Source of the DNA: an uncultured bacterium
GTDB lineage: Bacteria > Bacillota > Clostridia > Lachnospirales > Lachnospiraceae
Reading direction: 5' to 3'
DNA length: 31,535 nucleotides
NCBI GenBank assembly: GCA_905214855.1
Contig: CAJMNU010000007.1
Coordinates: forward strand, 1-31,535
The position numbers and the translations under genes were made by a program. A model generated the notes under the pieces. It was given only the letters and a program-made list of their open reading frames with translations. It ran no database searches and had not been told where the DNA came from. Each line of letters begins with the position of its first letter. Positions within the stretch are counted from its first letter, which is position 1. Shown piece by piece: positions 15,572 to 22,908 of the stretch.

Positions 15572-15887
15572 TGGCTTATTTCAAGTAGAAAATGCAGGGG
15601 TAGATAGAGATAGAAAGATAAGCAGACCATTTTGCTGTGATCTGTTGAGTGTTGCGATGGGGCGTGCTCCTGAAGGAGGAGCGTGGGTGACAGTCATGGG
15701 TAACATGAACACGCTGGCAGTGGCTTCTTTGACAGAAACAGCCTGTATCATTCTTGCAGAAGGGACGGAGCTGGATGAAGTGGCAAAGAGGAAAGCAAAA
15801 GAGCAGGAGATCACAGTCTTATCAACAACAGAGCCGATCTTTGAGGCGGCTCTTCAAATCTGGCAAAAAATCAGGGAAACGATATGA
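15546..15887 (+). CDS. Second DRTGG-type small protein of the HydS module
   Basis: A 113-aa protein with the same overall plan as the product of 13472-13819: a conserved DLLSVAMGRAPEGGAWVTVMG segment, then NTLAVASLTETACIILAEG and a C-terminal EITVLSTTEPIFEAALQI. The start at ATG 15546 uses the purine-rich AAGGGG inside the end of the HydS-like gene. It overlaps that gene by 26 nt and the PHP gene by 4 nt (ATGA), so the three are translationally linked. Two divergent DRTGG copies in one operon suggest a heterodimer or two ligand-binding partners of the sensor; this is inference. The exact fold is called by similarity of pattern only. Confidence 0.7.
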   Translation: MTIQNLMDSGLFQVENAGVDRDRKISRPFCCDLLSVAMGRAPEGGAWVTVMGNMNTLAVASLTETACIILAEGTELDEVAKRKAKEQEITVLSTTEPIFEAALQIWQKIRETI

Positions 15888-16615
15888 TAGGGCTGACATA
15901 TGATCTTCATATTCATTCCTGCTTGTCACCCTGCGGGGATGATGACATGACACCAGCAAATATTGCAGGGATGGCTGCGATAAAGGGCTTGGATGTGATC
16001 GCTCTTACAGATCATAATACTTGCAGAAATTGCCTTGCACTTTTAAAAATGGCAGAGAACTATGGGATATTAGCGATTCCGGGGGTGGAGGTGACAACAT
16101 CTGAGGAAATTCATGCGGTGTGTCTCTTTCCGACACTGGAAGCGGCATTGGATTTTGATGTTTTTTTGTATGACAGGTTGTTGCCTTTTCCAAATGATGA
16201 GACAATTTTTGGAAAACAGCAGATATATAATGAACAAGATGAAGTGGTAGGTACTCTGGAAAAATTGCTGATCAACAGTACGGAAATTTCGATTGATCAT
16301 CTTGGGGAACTTGCAAAATCATATGGGGGAGTGATGTTTCCAGCACATGTGGATAAAAGTTCCAATAGCTTGATCTCAAGTCTTGGCATGATTCCTCCAG
16401 ACAGTACATTTAAAACAGCAGAAGTAAAAGATTTGAAAAAATTACATGAGCTGAGACGACAGCACCCATATTTGAATCAGTGTCGTATTATAAGTAATTC
16501 AGATGCACACTATCTGGAACAGATCAAAGAAGCAGAATTGACAATAGAAGTAAGAGAAAAAAGTGTGGAAGCCGTACTGGATGCTATACGCAATGGCTTG
16601 GATGGAATGCAGTAA
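15884..16615 (+). CDS. PHP-domain metal-dependent phosphoesterase
   Basis: A 243-aa protein covering the whole PHP fold. Metal-binding motifs: DLHIHSCLSPCG (H9, H11), LTDHN (D43, H44), PGVEVTTSEEIHA, HVDKSSNS and the late SNSDAHY. Cys at the edge of the first motif fits the RNase AM / YciV-like branch, which hydrolyses 3',5'-nucleoside bisphosphates or RNA 5' ends; substrate is not predictable from sequence alone. ATGA overlap with the preceding gene makes it the last member of the HydS operon. In a signalling reading it could be a phosphatase or nucleotidase opposing the RsbW-like ATPase. No terminator is visible directly after it. Confidence 0.87.
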   Translation: MIGLTYDLHIHSCLSPCGDDDMTPANIAGMAAIKGLDVIALTDHNTCRNCLALLKMAENYGILAIPGVEVTTSEEIHAVCLFPTLEAALDFDVFLYDRLLPFPNDETIFGKQQIYNEQDEVVGTLEKLLINSTEISIDHLGELAKSYGGVMFPAHVDKSSNSLISSLGMIPPDSTFKTAEVKDLKKLHELRRQHPYLNQCRIISNSDAHYLEQIKEAELTIEVREKSVEAVLDAIRNGLDGMQ

Positions 16616-16669
16616 GGTTGACGCAAGCGTAGATTCTGGATATACTGAAATAAGTGCTGATCCAGAACG

Positions 16670-16718
16670 TATCCAAGGTGTTGTTCCCCCTACCTTAGCT
16701 GTGGGGAATGTCAAACAG
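16670..16718 (+). repeat. Repeat copy A, IS200/IS605-like right-end remnant
   Basis: Shares about 50 bp with 23704-23754: TATCCAAGGTGTTGT, then a CCCC...GGGG hairpin whose 3' half is TTAGCTGTGGGGAATGTCAA. A subterminal hairpin followed by TCAA is the pattern of IS608-type right ends, whose cleavage site is TCAA. The matching frame is open in both copies (RIQGVVPPTLAVGNVK here, IIQCVVNPLALAVGSVK there), hinting at the C-terminus of a lost TnpB-like gene. Here that frame runs from an ATG at 16602, overlapping the PHP gene end, to TGA 16725-16727. No TnpA or full TnpB is present. Confidence 0.5.
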
Positions 16719-16796
16719 TGTGGATGAGAAGATCTTGCAGGTCATGAGTATGGATTGCAAAAGGAAATAAAAGAAAAGGGAGAAGAGGAAAAAAGA

Positions 16797-17594
16797 ATGA
16801 AAACATTAGGAATTGTTGGCTGCGGTCATTTGGGAAGTATTGTAGCAAAAGCGTGGAAAGAGGGACTCTTACCTGACTATGAATTGATCGGAGTGGCAAG
16901 CAGGAGTGAAGAGTCTGCAAAACGATTGGCAAAAGAGACAGGATGCAGATCTTGTGCCAGTATAGAAGAATTGATCGAGATGAAGCCGGATTTTATTGCG
17001 GAGACAGCTTCTGTAAAAATGGTAAAAGAGTATGCACTCTCCATTTTGCAGCATGGTATCCAGCTTGTTGTATTATCTATTGGTGCTTTTGCGGATGATG
17101 ACTTTTTTGAGAAAGTAAAAGAAACTGCGGCAGAAAATCAGGTGAAAGTACATATTGCATCTGGGGCGATCGGAGGTTTTGATGTGTTAAGGACACTTCA
17201 TGTGATGAGTCTTTCTGGTATAGGGGAAGAGAAATCTGAAATTCACAATATTACCAATCCGCCAGTTTTCAAACGTTTCCCGTTCTTTGCAGAGCGTCTG
17301 ACAACAGAAGAGGATGATTGTGAAGTATTCTGTGATACAGCAAAACATGCGATCGAGATGCTTCCGACAAGAGTGAATGTGGCAGTTGCGACAGCTATTG
17401 CGACAGCTGGACCAACTAATACAACATCAAGAATGACAAGCCGACCGGGAGTGGTAGGAGATTATCAGCATATTACAGCAAGTATTCCCGGATATAGTGC
17501 AGATTTAAATATCTATTCCAGCACAAGTGATATTGCTGGATGGAGTATCGTGGCACTGCTTAGAAATCTGGATTGTCCAATCCAGTTCCAATAA
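16797..17594 (+). CDS. Aspartate-dehydrogenase-like NAD(P)-binding protein
   Basis: A 265-aa protein. Rossmann N-terminus with GIVGCGHLGSIVA (residues 5-17) and VASRSEES; then the central HIASGAIGGFDVLR segment and a C-terminal DUF108-type domain, as in L-aspartate dehydrogenase (NadX), which oxidises aspartate to iminoaspartate. The usual C-terminal NPKTS-like segment is not recognisable (YSSTSDIAGWS here), so the substrate may not be aspartate. The start at ATG 16797 fits the Rossmann domain and a nearby purine-rich site; in-frame codons further upstream would add a lysine/glutamate-rich tail. The next gene, 27 nt on, also encodes an NAD-binding protein and likely forms an operon with it. 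No nadA/nadC is nearby, which argues against a simple NAD-biosynthesis role. Confidence 0.72.
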   Translation: MKTLGIVGCGHLGSIVAKAWKEGLLPDYELIGVASRSEESAKRLAKETGCRSCASIEELIEMKPDFIAETASVKMVKEYALSILQHGIQLVVLSIGAFADDDFFEKVKETAAENQVKVHIASGAIGGFDVLRTLHVMSLSGIGEEKSEIHNITNPPVFKRFPFFAERLTTEEDDCEVFCDTAKHAIEMLPTRVNVAVATAIATAGPTNTTSRMTSRPGVVGDYQHITASIPGYSADLNIYSSTSDIAGWSIVALLRNLDCPIQFQ

Positions 17595-17621
17595 AGAAAT
17601 GAAGAGAGAAGAGGTAAAACT

Positions 17622-18527
17622 ATGTTCCAGAAATTAGTTGCAATTGAACCGGTCAGCTTAGTACCGGAAGCAGAAGAAAAACTGCATGAATATGCGAAAG
17701 AAGTGGTTTTGTACCATGATATCCCAAAAGATGATGAGGAGATCATAAAAAGAATTGGAGATGCAGATGCGGTACTGGTAAGTTATACCTCACAGATCCG
17801 TGAAAATGTGTTGAGCCGCTGCCTGAATGTAAAGTATGTAGGAATGTGCTGTAGTCTTTATTCAGAGGAGAGTGCCAATGTGGATATCGCATATGCGAGA
17901 GAGCATGGCATTCAGGTTCTGGGAATCCGTGATTATGGAGATCGTGGTGTAGTAGAATATGTAATTTGTGAATTGGTACGTTTCCTGCATGGATATGACA
18001 GACCAATGTGGAAAGATGAACCGGTAGAGATCACAGGATTAAAAGTAGGTGTAGTAGGACTTGGAGTATCTGGACGTATGGTAGCAGATGCATTACAGTC
18101 ATTAGGAGCAGAAATTTCTTATTTTGCAAGAAGCAAAAAAGAAGATGCTGAGGCGCATGGCATGACATTCCGACCACTTCACGAATTGTTAGAGCATTGT
18201 GATGTTGTGTTGACTTGTCTGAATAAGAATGTGATCTTACTTCATGAAGAGGAGTTTAAAAAACTTGGAAATCATAAGATTTTATTCAATACCTCAATTG
18301 GAGTTTCCTTTGATCCGGAAGAATTGAAAAAATGGCTGGATTTAGGGGATACATATTTTTGCTGCGATACATACGGTGCTTTGGGAAATACAAAAGATGG
18401 TACGCTGGCATCCCATCCGCATGTTTTTTGTGTGGATCAATCAGCGGGAAGGACAAAGCAGGCATTTGTTCTTCTGAGTGAAAAAGTGTTAGCAAATATC
18501 CGTACAGCCCTGTCATTAAATTCATAA
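17622..18527 (+). CDS. D-2-hydroxyacid dehydrogenase-fold protein lacking the catalytic triad
   Basis: A 301-aa protein with the D-isomer-specific 2-hydroxyacid dehydrogenase layout: substrate-domain N-terminus, NAD-binding domain from about 100 with GVVGLGVSGRMVADAL (143-158), and a C-terminal return to the first domain. The three catalytic residues of the family do not appear. The NTARG-type Arg is Ile226 (LFNTSIG), the DVFEEEP-type Glu is missing (CCDTYGALG, 247-255), and the TPHIAG-type His is Gln273 (VDQSAGRT). Nicotinamide binding seems kept, so this may catalyse a different reaction or bind ligand only. GAAGAGG precedes the ATG. It follows the aspartate-dehydrogenase-like gene closely and precedes a BCCT transporter that has its own promoter. 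Confidence 0.8.
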   Translation: MFQKLVAIEPVSLVPEAEEKLHEYAKEVVLYHDIPKDDEEIIKRIGDADAVLVSYTSQIRENVLSRCLNVKYVGMCCSLYSEESANVDIAYAREHGIQVLGIRDYGDRGVVEYVICELVRFLHGYDRPMWKDEPVEITGLKVGVVGLGVSGRMVADALQSLGAEISYFARSKKEDAEAHGMTFRPLHELLEHCDVVLTCLNKNVILLHEEEFKKLGNHKILFNTSIGVSFDPEELKKWLDLGDTYFCCDTYGALGNTKDGTLASHPHVFCVDQSAGRTKQAFVLLSEKVLANIRTALSLNS

Positions 18528-18534
18528 TTTTAAC

Positions 18535-18563
18535 TTGAGTTTCCTCCTGTGGTGTGCTATAAT
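18535..18563 (+). promoter_or_regulatory. Promoter of the BCCT transporter gene
   Basis: TTGAGT (18535-18540), exact 17-nt spacer, TATAAT (18558-18563), with TG one base before the -10 (extended -10). Transcription should start near 18570, leaving a ~55-nt leader. Confidence 0.72.
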
Positions 18564-18616
18564 GTTCAAAAATAATTATAAAATGATAAAAATGAACAAA
18601 AAGCATCACAGGAGGA
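18542..18616. repeat. Inverted repeat linking the promoter spacer to the BCCT ribosome binding site
   Basis: TCCTCCTGTG (18542-18551) is the exact reverse complement of CACAGGAGGA (18607-18616), and similarity continues inward (GTGTGC against GCAT). The right arm contains the Shine-Dalgarno. TGTTCA near 18564 and TGAACA near 18592 form a second nested pair. The left arm lies in the -35/-10 spacer, so it would not be in mRNA made from this promoter; only read-through RNA from the upstream genes could fold to hide the ribosome site. Confidence 0.6.
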
Positions 18617-18624
18617 TTTTTATT

Positions 18625-20181
18625 ATGCAGGAAAAACAATGGAAAAAGCAGATTGATTGGACTGTGACCATGATCCCATTTGCGATCATTGTTGTGTTAT
18701 GTCTGGCTTTTGTGGCATTTCCCGAACAGTCTAAGCAGCAGCTGGAATCCATCCGATATATATTAGGAGACAGGATGGGAAGCTATTATCTGTTGATCGG
18801 TCTTGGAATCTTTATTTTATCAATTTATCTGGCATTTTCAAAATATGGAGATATCCGTCTGGGCAAGAAAAATGAAAAACCACAGTATTCCTCATTCGCA
18901 TGGGGTTCTATGATGTTTACTTCAGGATTAGCGGCAGATATCCTGTTTTACTCTCTGTGTGAATGGATTTTATATGCCAATGATCCGCATATTGCCGAAA
19001 TGGGTTCTATGCAGTTGTGGTCCAGTACCTATCCGATTTTTCATTGGGGACCGATTCCGTGGAGTTTTTATGTTGTTTTGGCAGTGGCGTTTGGATTTAT
19101 GCTTCATGTAAGAAATTGCAAGAAACAGAAATATTCAGAGGCATGCAGACCAATCCTTGGAAAGAGAACAGATGGATTTTTGGGAAGATGTATTGATCTT
19201 TTGGCGGGATTTGCCCTGCTTGCCGGAACAGCGACTACATTTAGTCTGGCAACACCGCTGATGAGTCAGATCTTTTCTACATTATTTGGTGTTCCGAATT
19301 CAAAGTGGATCACGATTGGGATTTTGGTGATCACTTGCATTGTATATACTTTTTCTGTAGTTAAAGGGATGAAAGCAATTGCAAAATTGGCAGCATCCTG
19401 TGTATATTTGTTCTTTTTCCTGCTTGCCTATGTACTTTTCTTTGGGGGAGAGACTAGATATATCGTGGAGACGGCTGTGGAAGCAGTTGGGAATCTGGTG
19501 CAAAATTTCATTGGCATGGCGACATACTCAGATCCTGAGAGAACAACCTCATTTCCGCAGACATGGACGATTTTTTACTGGGCATATTGGATGGTCTGGT
19601 GTGTGGCAACTCCATTTTTTATTGGAAACATCTCAAAAGGAAGAACGGTACGCCAGACGATTCTGGGAGGATATGTGTTTGGCTTAGGAGGTACATTTAC
19701 GAGCTTCCTGATCCTTGGAAATTATAGTTTGGGGCTTCAGGTAGCAGGGAAAATGGATCTGATAGGTTTCTATCAGGCAACAGCAAATTTATATGAGACG
19801 ATCATTTCGATCGTCCAGACACTTCCAGCACCTGTCTTTGTTATGATCCTTCTTGCAGTGACTATGATCGCTTTCTATGCGACAAGTTTTGATGCGATTG
19901 CAGTGGTTGCAGCTTCTTATAGCTATAAAAAGCTGAATAATGATGAAGAGGCACATGTTTCTGTTAAAATGTTTTGGGCAGTGATGCTGATCCTTTTGCC
20001 GATTGCTCTGGTGTTTAGTGAAAATTCTATGACCAATTTGCAGAGTGTTTCGATCATTGCGGCATTTCCTATTGGTATGGTGATCCTTTTGATCATAGCC
20101 AGCTTTCTGAAAGATGCAGGAAATTATCTGAAAGAAGAAAATGTATCTGGAACACTAAAAGGAAAAAGAAAGTCAGAATAG
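18625..20181 (+). CDS. BCCT family transporter (betaine/carnitine/choline type)
   Basis: A 518-aa inner-membrane secondary transporter with about twelve hydrophobic helices. Family marks: FHWGPIPWSFYVVLA in the first third and the Trp-rich segment IFYWAYWMVWCVATPFFIG followed by NISKGRTVRQTI, equivalent to the substrate-site helix and its cytoplasmic end in BetP/CaiT. There are no long charged N- or C-terminal extensions of the osmosensing BetP kind, which leans toward a nutrient carrier or exchanger rather than an osmosensor. The start at ATG 18625 is fixed by AGGAGGA; earlier in-frame ATGs lie in the leader. It has its own promoter. Together with the two NAD-binding proteins upstream it may serve uptake and conversion of a quaternary amine or similar zwitterion; that link is inference. 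Confidence 0.88.
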   Translation: MQEKQWKKQIDWTVTMIPFAIIVVLCLAFVAFPEQSKQQLESIRYILGDRMGSYYLLIGLGIFILSIYLAFSKYGDIRLGKKNEKPQYSSFAWGSMMFTSGLAADILFYSLCEWILYANDPHIAEMGSMQLWSSTYPIFHWGPIPWSFYVVLAVAFGFMLHVRNCKKQKYSEACRPILGKRTDGFLGRCIDLLAGFALLAGTATTFSLATPLMSQIFSTLFGVPNSKWITIGILVITCIVYTFSVVKGMKAIAKLAASCVYLFFFLLAYVLFFGGETRYIVETAVEAVGNLVQNFIGMATYSDPERTTSFPQTWTIFYWAYWMVWCVATPFFIGNISKGRTVRQTILGGYVFGLGGTFTSFLILGNYSLGLQVAGKMDLIGFYQATANLYETIISIVQTLPAPVFVMILLAVTMIAFYATSFDAIAVVAASYSYKKLNNDEEAHVSVKMFWAVMLILLPIALVFSENSMTNLQSVSIIAAFPIGMVILLIIASFLKDAGNYLKEENVSGTLKGKRKSE

Positions 20182-20191
20182 AGATAAGATT

Positions 20192-20223
20192 AAAAAGAGA
20201 TAAAATAAAAAAGAGATAAAATA
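20192..20223 (+). repeat. Tandem 16-bp duplication
   Basis: AAAAAGAGATAAAATA occurs twice back to back (20192-20207, 20208-20223) just after the BCCT stop codon. It is A-rich spacer DNA with no obvious function. Confidence 0.9.
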
Positions 20224-20242
20224 AGAAAAGAAATAAAGGAAT

Positions 20243-20278
20243 AGGGCAGAAACCGTTGGTTGGTCTTCTGCCCTGTTT
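20243..20278. terminator. Bidirectional terminator between the BCCT and deacetylase genes
   Basis: AGGGCAGAA (20243-20251) and TTCTGCCCT (20266-20274) form a perfect 9-bp stem with a 14-nt loop, followed by GTTTT. It separates convergent genes and lies 9 nt from the deacetylase stop codon. Confidence 0.85.
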
Positions 20279-20283
20279 TAACA

Positions 20284-21312
20284 TTATTTAAAACTATTAT
20301 AGATAGTATTTGGCTTTACCTGAATTCCTTTGTACTGTATCAGTTCGCTGACTGTTACAAGCTGATAGCCCTGTTCTACTAACTTTGGAACCATATATTC
20401 TACAGCATCTGCTGTGGAAGAATAGAGTTCATGCATGAGGACAATATCTCCATCCTTGACTTTACCCATGACAGCGTCAATGGTCTTTTGGGCATTACGA
20501 TATTTCCAGTCATTGGTATCAATATTCCAGAGAATGATCGGCATATTGACATTGGCGAGTACTGTGTTGTTTTTTAATCCTCCTGGAAGGCGGAATAAAG
20601 TTGGGGTGATACCTGTTATGTTGGCGATCGTGGCATTACATTGATCAACTTGTGAACGGATCGCATCAGCGCCAAGTTTGTTTAAATATTTGTGATTTTG
20701 AGAGTGATTGGCAATCTCAAAGCCTTCCGAAGCCATGCGTTTCATCTCTGTGGCATAGGATGGGACACGTTCTCCAACGACAAAGAAAGTGCAGCGGCTG
20801 TTATATTGTTTCATAACATCCATGATGCGATTTCCGATTGGTGCATAAGGACCGTCATCAAATGTAAAAGCGATCATAGGTTTTGATGGGTCGATACCAC
20901 GAGGATTCTCAGGGTCTGTCTCAGGTATCTGGTCTGTCTCAGACTCCGTCTGGACGGATTCTTCTTGTGTCTGTGTGTCATTCACTGTTTCAGAGGCTGT
21001 CTCAGGCAAAACAGTTTCTGGCTGTGCAGATTCCGTTTGTGAAGAGGTATCAGAGGAAGTTTGGTTCATATCAGAAGAGGGTTCTGTTACAGAAGACGGA
21101 CCTGAAGTATTTTCCTGATTAGTACTGAATTCTTGGAGTATTGTCTGGTAGTCAACGGGATTTCCGTTTGCATCTACGATCTGTGCGCTGGATGGACCTC
21201 CATCAGAGACCCACTTATATCCGGGAGGGAGTTCCTGTGCCTGTGCGACCTGTGCACCTAAAAGAGTAAACAGGGCAAAGGCGGTAACAAATGCTTTTTT
21301 TGTTTTTTTCAT
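20284..21312 (-). CDS. Secreted polysaccharide deacetylase (NodB family)
   Basis: A 342-aa exported enzyme that probably removes N- or O-acetyl groups from peptidoglycan or another surface glycan. Signal peptide at 1-26 (KK start, hydrophobic core, AQA end); a short motif around GYKWVSDGG; a Ser/Thr/Glu/Gln-rich linker (about 65-140); then the NodB domain (145-330). All five catalytic motifs are present: TFDDGP (D152, D153), NHSQNH (H203, H207), RLPGG (R241), DTNDW and LMHE (H294), so a metal-dependent active enzyme is expected. GAAAGGA precedes the ATG. The gene is alone on its strand, with a terminator at its end. The linker suggests display away from the membrane. The exact substrate cannot be told. 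Confidence 0.92.
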   Translation of the reverse strand: MKKTKKAFVTAFALFTLLGAQVAQAQELPPGYKWVSDGGPSSAQIVDANGNPVDYQTILQEFSTNQENTSGPSSVTEPSSDMNQTSSDTSSQTESAQPETVLPETASETVNDTQTQEESVQTESETDQIPETDPENPRGIDPSKPMIAFTFDDGPYAPIGNRIMDVMKQYNSRCTFFVVGERVPSYATEMKRMASEGFEIANHSQNHKYLNKLGADAIRSQVDQCNATIANITGITPTLFRLPGGLKNNTVLANVNMPIILWNIDTNDWKYRNAQKTIDAVMGKVKDGDIVLMHELYSSTADAVEYMVPKLVEQGYQLVTVSELIQYKGIQVKPNTIYNSFK

Positions 21313-21482
21313 GGCTGAAATCCTTTCATAATTAACATTGTTTGTCTAGGTAGAATATAGATTCATTATCGCTACATATAAGACGTTATAAAGATATATT
21401 TAGTTGCAGTATATCAAAGGATATGGGAAAATACAAATAGATTCACTAAGGTAAGGGATTTTGCGTAGAAAATGGGATATAC

Positions 21483-21511
21483 TTGAAATCGAAAATGGGC
21501 TGAATTATAAT
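21483..21511 (+). promoter_or_regulatory. Promoter of the sirtuin-like gene
   Basis: TTGAAA (21483-21488), 17-nt spacer, TATAAT (21506-21511). It is 49 nt upstream of the ATG at 21560, which has AGGAGG before it. Confidence 0.75.
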
Positions 21512-21559
21512 GGCAAAAGAATGAAAAAGAGGAAAAATCCGTAAAACAGGAGGAACAAC

Positions 21560-22186
21560 ATGATAGCAGAAGATATTTTACAGGATATTAGAGGGGCAGA
21601 ACGTATTTTGATCGGCATTGGAGAAGAGTGGGAGAAAAAGGGGAATCCTGACATTGATAAGGCATATGAAGCCTTGCATGCTTTGCTAAAAGATAAAGAT
21701 TATTTTATTGTTACGACTGTGACAGATGCAGAGATTTTTCAGTCTGCTCTTGATCCTGAGAGGATTACAGCTCCCTGTGGCAATGATACCTGGATACAGT
21801 GTGAAAAGGCATGTACAAAGGATATTTGGGAAGAGGGAGAGGTAGCAGATGGCATATGTCCTCATTGTGGTGCAAAACTTGTGCCAAATACAATCCGTCA
21901 GGAGCATTATATTGAGGAAGGATACTTGCCGGGATGGCAGAAATATACTGCATGGCTGCAAAGAACACTGAACCGTGAGCTGGTGATCTTGGAACTGGGA
22001 GAGGGATTTTTGACACCAACTGTGATGAGATGGCCATTTGAAAAGATTGCATTTTTAAACAAGAAGGCAAAGTTTTACAGAATTCAGGAAAAATTTCCTC
22101 AGATCAGTCAGGAATTGGGAGAAAATGCCAAAGCGGTGGCAGAGAATTCGGTAAAAGTACTGTTTGATATTTCCACGCTGGCATGA
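21560..22186 (+). CDS. Degenerate sirtuin (Sir2)-like protein with zinc site
   Basis: A 208-aa soluble protein with a Rossmann-like start (AERILIGIGEEW, 13-24, at the place of the GAGxS motif of Sir2), then YFIVTTVTDAEIFQSAL (48-64, matching the TQNxDxLH strand) and a zinc-type set C81, C85, C100, C103 (IQCEKAC, GICPHCG). The late LVILELGEGFLTP and KAKFYRIQ resemble the terminal NAD-fold strands. Where Sir2 enzymes have the catalytic His before Gly, this reads APCGND (Cys73), so deacetylation by the standard mechanism looks unlikely. AGGAGG precedes the ATG; it has its own promoter and lies ~100 nt before hisH. Similarity is by pattern, so Sir2-related is moderately sure; the function is unknown. 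Confidence 0.62.
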   Translation: MIAEDILQDIRGAERILIGIGEEWEKKGNPDIDKAYEALHALLKDKDYFIVTTVTDAEIFQSALDPERITAPCGNDTWIQCEKACTKDIWEEGEVADGICPHCGAKLVPNTIRQEHYIEEGYLPGWQKYTAWLQRTLNRELVILELGEGFLTPTVMRWPFEKIAFLNKKAKFYRIQEKFPQISQELGENAKAVAENSVKVLFDISTLA

Positions 22187-22245
22187 TAAAATGTGCTGTA
22201 TAACGTCCAAAATTTTCTTATTTAGACAGAAAATGTAGAAAAGAA

Positions 22246-22254
22246 TGCTAAAAT
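22246..22254 (+). promoter_or_regulatory. Possible extended -10 promoter before hisH
   Basis: TGCTAAAAT: an extended -10 with TG one base before TAAAAT. No good -35 is at 16-18 nt. It sits 32 nt before the hisH start codon. Confidence 0.3.
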
Positions 22255-22285
22255 ACAGATTCTTTTGGGAAGAGAGGAACGAGCC

Positions 22286-22906
22286 ATGACAGCGATTATT
22301 GATTATGATGCAGGAAACCTGAAAAGTGTGGAGAAGGCTCTTGTAGCTTTAGGAGATCACCCTGTAATAACAAGAGACAAAGATGTGCTTTTACAGGCAG
22401 ATAGAGTGATCCTTCCCGGAGTGGGAGCTTTTGCAGATGCAATGGAAAAATTGAGACAGTACCAGCTTTGTGATGTGATCCATGAGATTGTGGAACAAGG
22501 AACTCCTTTCCTTGGAATTTGTCTTGGACTGCAATTGCTTTTTGAAAAAAGTGAAGAGGGCGAAGGGGTAGAGGGACTCTCACTTCTTCCGGGGGAGATT
22601 ATAAGGATACCAGATAAACTTGGAATCAAGGTCCCGCATATGGGGTGGAACAGTCTGTCAATCTCTTCTCAGAGTCGTTTGTTTCAAGGGATTGAGGAAG
22701 GTTCGTATGTCTATTTCGTGCATTCTTATTATTGCAGGGCAGCCAGAGAAGACGATGTGGCAGCATGTACAGAGTATGGAGTACATATCCATGCAGCAGT
22801 AGAGAGAAAGAATTTGTTTGCCTGTCAGTTCCATCCAGAGAAGAGCGGAGATGTCGGATTGAAAATATTGTCTAATTTCCTTAAAATGGACAGGAAGGAG
22901 GAATGA
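22286..22906 (+). CDS. hisH: HisH, glutaminase subunit of imidazole glycerol phosphate synthase
   Basis: A 206-aa class I glutamine amidotransferase that supplies ammonia to HisF in step five of histidine biosynthesis. Triad visible: C79 in LGICLGLQ, H183 and E185 in QFHPEKSG. The oxyanion-loop PGVG (44-47) and the HMGW segment (118-121) are present. The start at ATG 22286 fits the family's first residues ([11 protein letters not shown]); a TTG seven codons upstream is in frame but precedes AGAGGAA. It is 2 nt before hisF, which makes a two-gene unit. Other his genes are not in this window, so the pair seems detached from any his operon. Confidence 0.95.
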   Translation: MTAIIDYDAGNLKSVEKALVALGDHPVITRDKDVLLQADRVILPGVGAFADAMEKLRQYQLCDVIHEIVEQGTPFLGICLGLQLLFEKSEEGEGVEGLSLLPGEIIRIPDKLGIKVPHMGWNSLSISSQSRLFQGIEEGSYVYFVHSYYCRAAREDDVAACTEYGVHIHAAVERKNLFACQFHPEKSGDVGLKILSNFLKMDRKEE

Positions 22907-22908
22907 GT

